DNA from: Candidatus Cloacimonadota bacterium
GTDB lineage: Bacteria; Cloacimonadota; Cloacimonadia; Cloacimonadales; TCS61
Reading direction: 5' to 3'
Assembly (NCBI GenBank): GCA_021736135.1
Contig: JAIPGO010000015.1
Coordinates: 1-54,677 of the forward strand
Length of the DNA stretch: 54,677 nt
Below, one piece after another: positions 51,923 through 54,677 of the stretch. The notes under the pieces were generated by a model that was given only the letters and a program-made list of their open reading frames with translations, had not been told where the DNA came from and ran no database searches. Positions within the stretch are counted from its first letter, which is position 1, and every line of letters begins with the position of its first letter. The position numbers were made by a program, and so were the translations under genes.

Positions 51923-51952
51923 GAAATATGGATTCCTCTCGATATTTGTCAA
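51923..51952 (-). promoter_or_regulatory. Promoter of the two surface-protein genes
   Basis: On the minus strand, TTGACA (51952-51947), 16-base spacer, CATATTTC (51930-51923), about 45 bases before the start codon; same style as the promoters at 2821 and 23790. Confidence 0.5.
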
Positions 51953-52054
51953 TCATATAATTATTTTTGCCCGGTTTTTACCAGCATTTAGTTGAAAAAA
52001 TCAGCAGGCGGATGTAGCTTTTCTGATTAATCATCTCGGTTTTGTATGAAAATC

Positions 52055-52082
52055 TTGACAAATATTCCTTCCAGGGTATAAA
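52055..52082 (+). promoter_or_regulatory. Sigma-70-like promoter of the membrane-protein gene
   Basis: TTGACA (52055-52060), 16-base spacer, TATAAA (52077-52082). The start codon I chose at 52101 gives a short leader with GAGAGGGA. Confidence 0.6.
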
Positions 52083-52100
52083 TAAATGAGAGGGAATTTA

Positions 52101-52811
52101 ATGGATATAGCAGAACTGAATAAACTATGTCAATCACACCTTATTCAGACGCTGGATAAGAGGTTTGACCTTGCTCAGCAGCGGAAAATCTCCTTAAAGG
52201 ATGATACGCTGAGAAATACGAAGAGGATCATATTTACCATAATATCCTTTTCGGCTTTTTTCATTTTACCTATGCCGGCGGGAGATCCCAGGTTTCTTAC
52301 CGGCAAAGTAGTTCTAGGGATTATCAGTACAATTCTTGTTATCGGTATCCTAAATTATATCCGTAAATATAGTAATTTTAACAAAACACGCACCCTGGAT
52401 CAGATCCAATCTTTTTATGGTTCAGTCTTCTTGCAGACAACAGATAAATACAAGACAACTCCACGAGACCGCAATCGTTCACTTAAAAAGGCTCTCAATG
52501 ATAATAGAGAACTTTTTCCGTATCCGCTTTTTAATCTTTTTATAAAAGACGGATATCGCTCTTATCTGAATGAGTGGGGAGAAATTCTCCGGCTCTATCC
52601 CCTCTGGAAAATCGAGATTTGCGCGATCAGAATGATGTTTACCAATTTCACAATGGGTAATATAAAATATCTCAAAGTGGAAATTGATTATCGAATGGAA
52701 GATACACTGAATACTCTATATCTGTTTAATGCAGTAATTGAGCTGGAAGGAATTTATTTTCTGGTGAGTCCCTTCCCGATTACTGATGCAGAATTTAAGG
52801 GGAAAAAATAA
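52101..52811 (+). CDS. Two-helix membrane protein of unknown function
   Basis: 236 residues; the ATG at 52101 has GAGAGGGA seven bases before it, whereas the ATG at 52086 would place the ribosome site inside the gene. Residues 1-40 are charged and helical. Two membrane helices lie at about 42-60 and 66-88, separated by a short P-A-G-D-P-R loop. The remaining 145 residues are cytosolic with alpha/beta character (Y-G-S-V-F-L-Q-T-T-D-K-Y ... L-K-V-E-I-D-Y-R-M-E-D-T ... I-E-L-E-G-I-Y-F-L-V-S-P-F). The layout (N-terminal helix, helical hairpin, soluble tail) resembles DUF3137-type proteins, but the match is too weak to name. It has its own promoter; a flavodoxin-like gene follows after 72 bases. 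Confidence 0.65.
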   Translation: MDIAELNKLCQSHLIQTLDKRFDLAQQRKISLKDDTLRNTKRIIFTIISFSAFFILPMPAGDPRFLTGKVVLGIISTILVIGILNYIRKYSNFNKTRTLDQIQSFYGSVFLQTTDKYKTTPRDRNRSLKKALNDNRELFPYPLFNLFIKDGYRSYLNEWGEILRLYPLWKIEICAIRMMFTNFTMGNIKYLKVEIDYRMEDTLNTLYLFNAVIELEGIYFLVSPFPITDAEFKGKK

Positions 52812-52883
52812 ACCCCTTTTCCACGGTTTCACAGAAATTCAGGTTGTTAATTAATAAAACTCACATTTGGACAGGAGTAGTGT

Positions 52884-53351
52884 ATGAGTAACTTAATAGT
52901 ATTTTCTACGTTCGGTGGTTTTTCACAAAAACTGGCGGAAATGCTGGCAGAAAAGCTTCCCGGTGAAACTATCCTTATCAATGTCAAAAAGAATCCCTCC
53001 TTAACCGGATATGATAATGTAATTCTGGGAGGTGCGGTTAGGGCTGGCGAAATTAGACAGGGAATGAAAAATTATGCTCTAAAGCATCTGGAAGAATTAA
53101 AGAACCGGCGCATTGCGCTTTTTGTTAGCTGTCTTAATGAAGATCAGGACATGATTCAGCAGTACTTTAAAAAAAGCTTCCCCGCGGAACTTGTAGAAAA
53201 TGCTGTAGCTATGGAATCTTTGGGGGGAGCCTTAAACCTTGAGGAAACGAAATTCCCTATGAAGATCATATTTAAAATCATGAAAGCAAAGAATTCAGAA
53301 AAGATTTTGACGGACAATATTGATAAGATTGCCGGTTTTTTCCAGATATAA
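52884..53351 (+). CDS. Flavodoxin-like domain protein
   Basis: 155 residues, AGGAG before the ATG. Flavodoxin-type alternation is visible: strand 1 N-L-I-V-F-S-T-F-G-G-F-S-Q-K-L-A at the phosphate-binding loop, Y-D-N-V-I-L-G-G-A-V-R-A-G-E-I at the second FMN loop, R-R-I-A-L-F-V-S-C-L-N-E-D-Q at the third. The last pattern and length match the flavodoxin domain of HemG-like protoporphyrinogen oxidases and their relatives. The first loop has F-G-G-F-S instead of the usual T-x-T-G-x-T, so FMN binding is likely but not certain. No haem gene is nearby; probably a small electron-transfer flavoprotein. Confidence 0.8.
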   Translation: MSNLIVFSTFGGFSQKLAEMLAEKLPGETILINVKKNPSLTGYDNVILGGAVRAGEIRQGMKNYALKHLEELKNRRIALFVSCLNEDQDMIQQYFKKSFPAELVENAVAMESLGGALNLEETKFPMKIIFKIMKAKNSEKILTDNIDKIAGFFQI

Positions 53352-54127
53352 AATGCTGACTTACTCTCCGGCTCTTTATTAAGCCAGTAGATAAATCCAA
53401 TCTCTTAATGACGTATAATCTGAGTTGAGCTAACTCCGGATAAAAATACAGGAATAATAATTGTCCTGCTTATCATAACGATCATAAGTATTTATTTGAT
53501 CAGTAGTTCGCATATCCCGCAATCCTTTGACGTTAGGGTTTATCTACATTCATGACCTTATCAGAAAAAGAATCTTCTTCAAAAATATCTCTTGTCGCTT
53601 AATCAATTAGAGATTTGATTTTCTCAAACCTTTTACAACCTTTTTAACCCGAAGCCTAATGCATAATGTGGGATTAATGCCCATAATAAAAAGTATCATA
53701 CTCTACCGGTGCTGCCCGACCCTGGAGTATGGAGAAATAAAAAATCTTGGATTCCTCCGGTGCAGAGTTCCTTACTGAAGGCTATTCTATTCCATCTATT
53801 ACGTATGAGACCGGAATTAATATTGATTCATCTCTCTCTACTCATTAAAATGCTTACTCTTATCTGATATAAAGTCTCAACGGAATGGCTGCTTCTTCTA
53901 AGCGTATGCCACATAATGGTTTGATTCCCCCTTTGTGCCACTAAAGTATAAACTTACATCTATCCGACCACTACAGAGCAGACACCCATAACAATAAAAT
54001 GTTATGCGTGTCCCCCCTATATCGGTCGGTGATATGTAATGAGGCTAATTGATGGCTGAGTATAGGTATATCAATTTTGCCTCAGTAAGTTTTCCTGATA
54101 TTTAAATCCACTTTATGCAGTGGGGTA
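53352..54127. other. Gene-free region
   Basis: No ORF on either strand looks coding: codon use is erratic and no ribosome sites precede the short frames. The only structure I see is the nested hairpin at 53964-54029. Confidence 0.6.
53964..54029. repeat. Nested hairpin
   Basis: CCGACC (53964-53969) pairs with GGTCGG (54024-54029), and inside it ACACCCATAACA (53982-53993) pairs with 54000-54011 at 11 of 12 positions around ATAAAA; a C6 tract follows. Possibly a small RNA or palindromic element. Confidence 0.45.
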
Positions 54128-54282
54128 TCACAAATAGCGGCAAGTTTCTGGCACAGTGAAAGTTATAAAATTAAAATAGAGATAAAAAAATATTCATTGA
54201 TAACTTTCTAACTTCCCTGTACTCAGAACCTTATCACTCTTTGTAAAATCCTATCGTACAAAATGGGTTAAAATATTAATAC
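54128..54282. ncRNA. Putative structured RNA, copy 2 (covarying stem)
   Basis: Second copy of the block at 21075-21230. Inner stem GAAAGTTAT / ATAACTTTC (54158-54166 / 54200-54208), outer stem TTCTGG / TCAGAA with a G-U pair (54146-54151 / 54223-54228). The ends are nearly identical to copy 1 and the stem arms differ while pairing is kept. No coding sequence. Orientation is the same as copy 1 in this window; transcribed strand unknown. Confidence 0.55.
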
Positions 54283-54360
54283 TATATGATATTAGAGTTT
54301 TATAAGCGATAATCTTAACCGTAATATTCCATTCTAAATATTCAGGTTCCTTATTTTTGT

Positions 54361-54388
54361 TTGACGTGCTGTTAGGGTTCATTATGAT
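54361..54388 (+). promoter_or_regulatory. Sigma-70-like promoter
   Basis: TTGACG (54361-54366), 16-base spacer, TATGAT (54383-54388). No gene follows within the window before 54677. Confidence 0.4.
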
Positions 54389-54549
54389 ATATTCGATTGG
54401 ATACTGGATAATTCCGTAAAGTCAGTTACGTCTGGAAAGGATATCTGAGAATAAATATTATGAGGGTGTTATTTTCTATTTTATGCGGCTTTAGGTGGTT
54501 GTTTTGTCCTTTGGCAGGCATATATGAGGATGAAAAAGAAATAAAGTTA

Positions 54550-54581
54550 TTGACACGAAAAGGGGTATATTTGATGTTTGC
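54550..54581 (+). promoter_or_regulatory. Promoter similar to that of the giant-adhesin operon
   Basis: TTGACA (54550-54555) preceded by AAAGTTA, then TATATTTG (54566-54573) and GATGTTTG (54573-54580), followed by AAATGCGGAG; the same elements in the same order precede the 5829-residue protein. It probably drives a gene just beyond the window. Confidence 0.45.
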
Positions 54582-54677
54582 CAAACCTCAATGATATGGG
54601 GTACGCAGAAATGCGGAGTTCTTTAAAAGAGAAAGTTAAAAAGAAATAGAAGTGTATGGTGAGTGAGAGTTAGGATA

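Overview
The window looks like the chromosome of an anaerobic Gram-negative bacterium of the FCB superphylum, most likely a Cloacimonadota member (inference). It has many secreted proteins ending in FlgD-like / type IX-style C-terminal sorting modules, PorV-like and lipoprotein outer-membrane genes, promoters with TTGACA plus an ATATTTG-type -10/-7 element, and long intergenic regions rich in palindromes. No rRNA, phage or transposase gene is visible.

Layout. 0.1-1.7 kb: truncated beta-helix surface protein. 2.9-5.2 kb: four-lipoprotein operon (CsgG-like, small lipoprotein, DUF4810, GNA1162/DUF799). 5.2-5.5 kb: tandem palindromic array. 8.7-5.5 kb (minus): MscS channel, lipoprotein, SPL-like radical SAM protein. 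9.5-15.3 kb: an extracytoplasmic thiol-redox region: Omp28-like thioredoxin lipoprotein, a TlpA fused to a DUF6029 beta-barrel, a tRNA-Sec gene, a free-standing DsbD-alpha-like domain, a 51-residue selenoprotein that ordinary gene calling misses (in-frame UGA, U-x-x-C), a NapH-like membrane Fe-S protein and a TlpA thioredoxin. Two four-helix-bundle cassettes bordered by nonamer repeats bracket the selenium part. 16.0-20.0 kb (minus): GLUG surface protein and RDD membrane protein. 20.0-21.2 kb: non-coding, with three large hairpins and one copy of a putative structured RNA. 21.2-23.7 kb: TPR protein, SO_0444-type metal efflux permease with HMA domain, DUF302 protein.

23.8-45.7 kb is the most striking part: one compact operon encoding a 5829-residue tandem-repeat surface protein, a PorV/PorQ-like outer-membrane protein with TPRs, a protein that fuses a FliF-type periplasmic (RBM3-like) domain and a membrane helix to FliG M/C domains, then MotA and MotB. 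No other flagellar gene is present. I infer a flagellum-derived but non-flagellar rotary motor (FliF-FliG rotor, MotAB stator) coupled to a giant adhesin, functionally reminiscent of SprB plus GldLM gliding but built from different parts.

51.9-46.0 kb (minus): two large secreted proteins with sorting domains. 52.1-53.4 kb: a two-helix membrane protein and a flavodoxin-like protein. The last 1.3 kb is non-coding, with a second copy of the structured RNA candidate and two promoter-like sites that may serve genes beyond the window.
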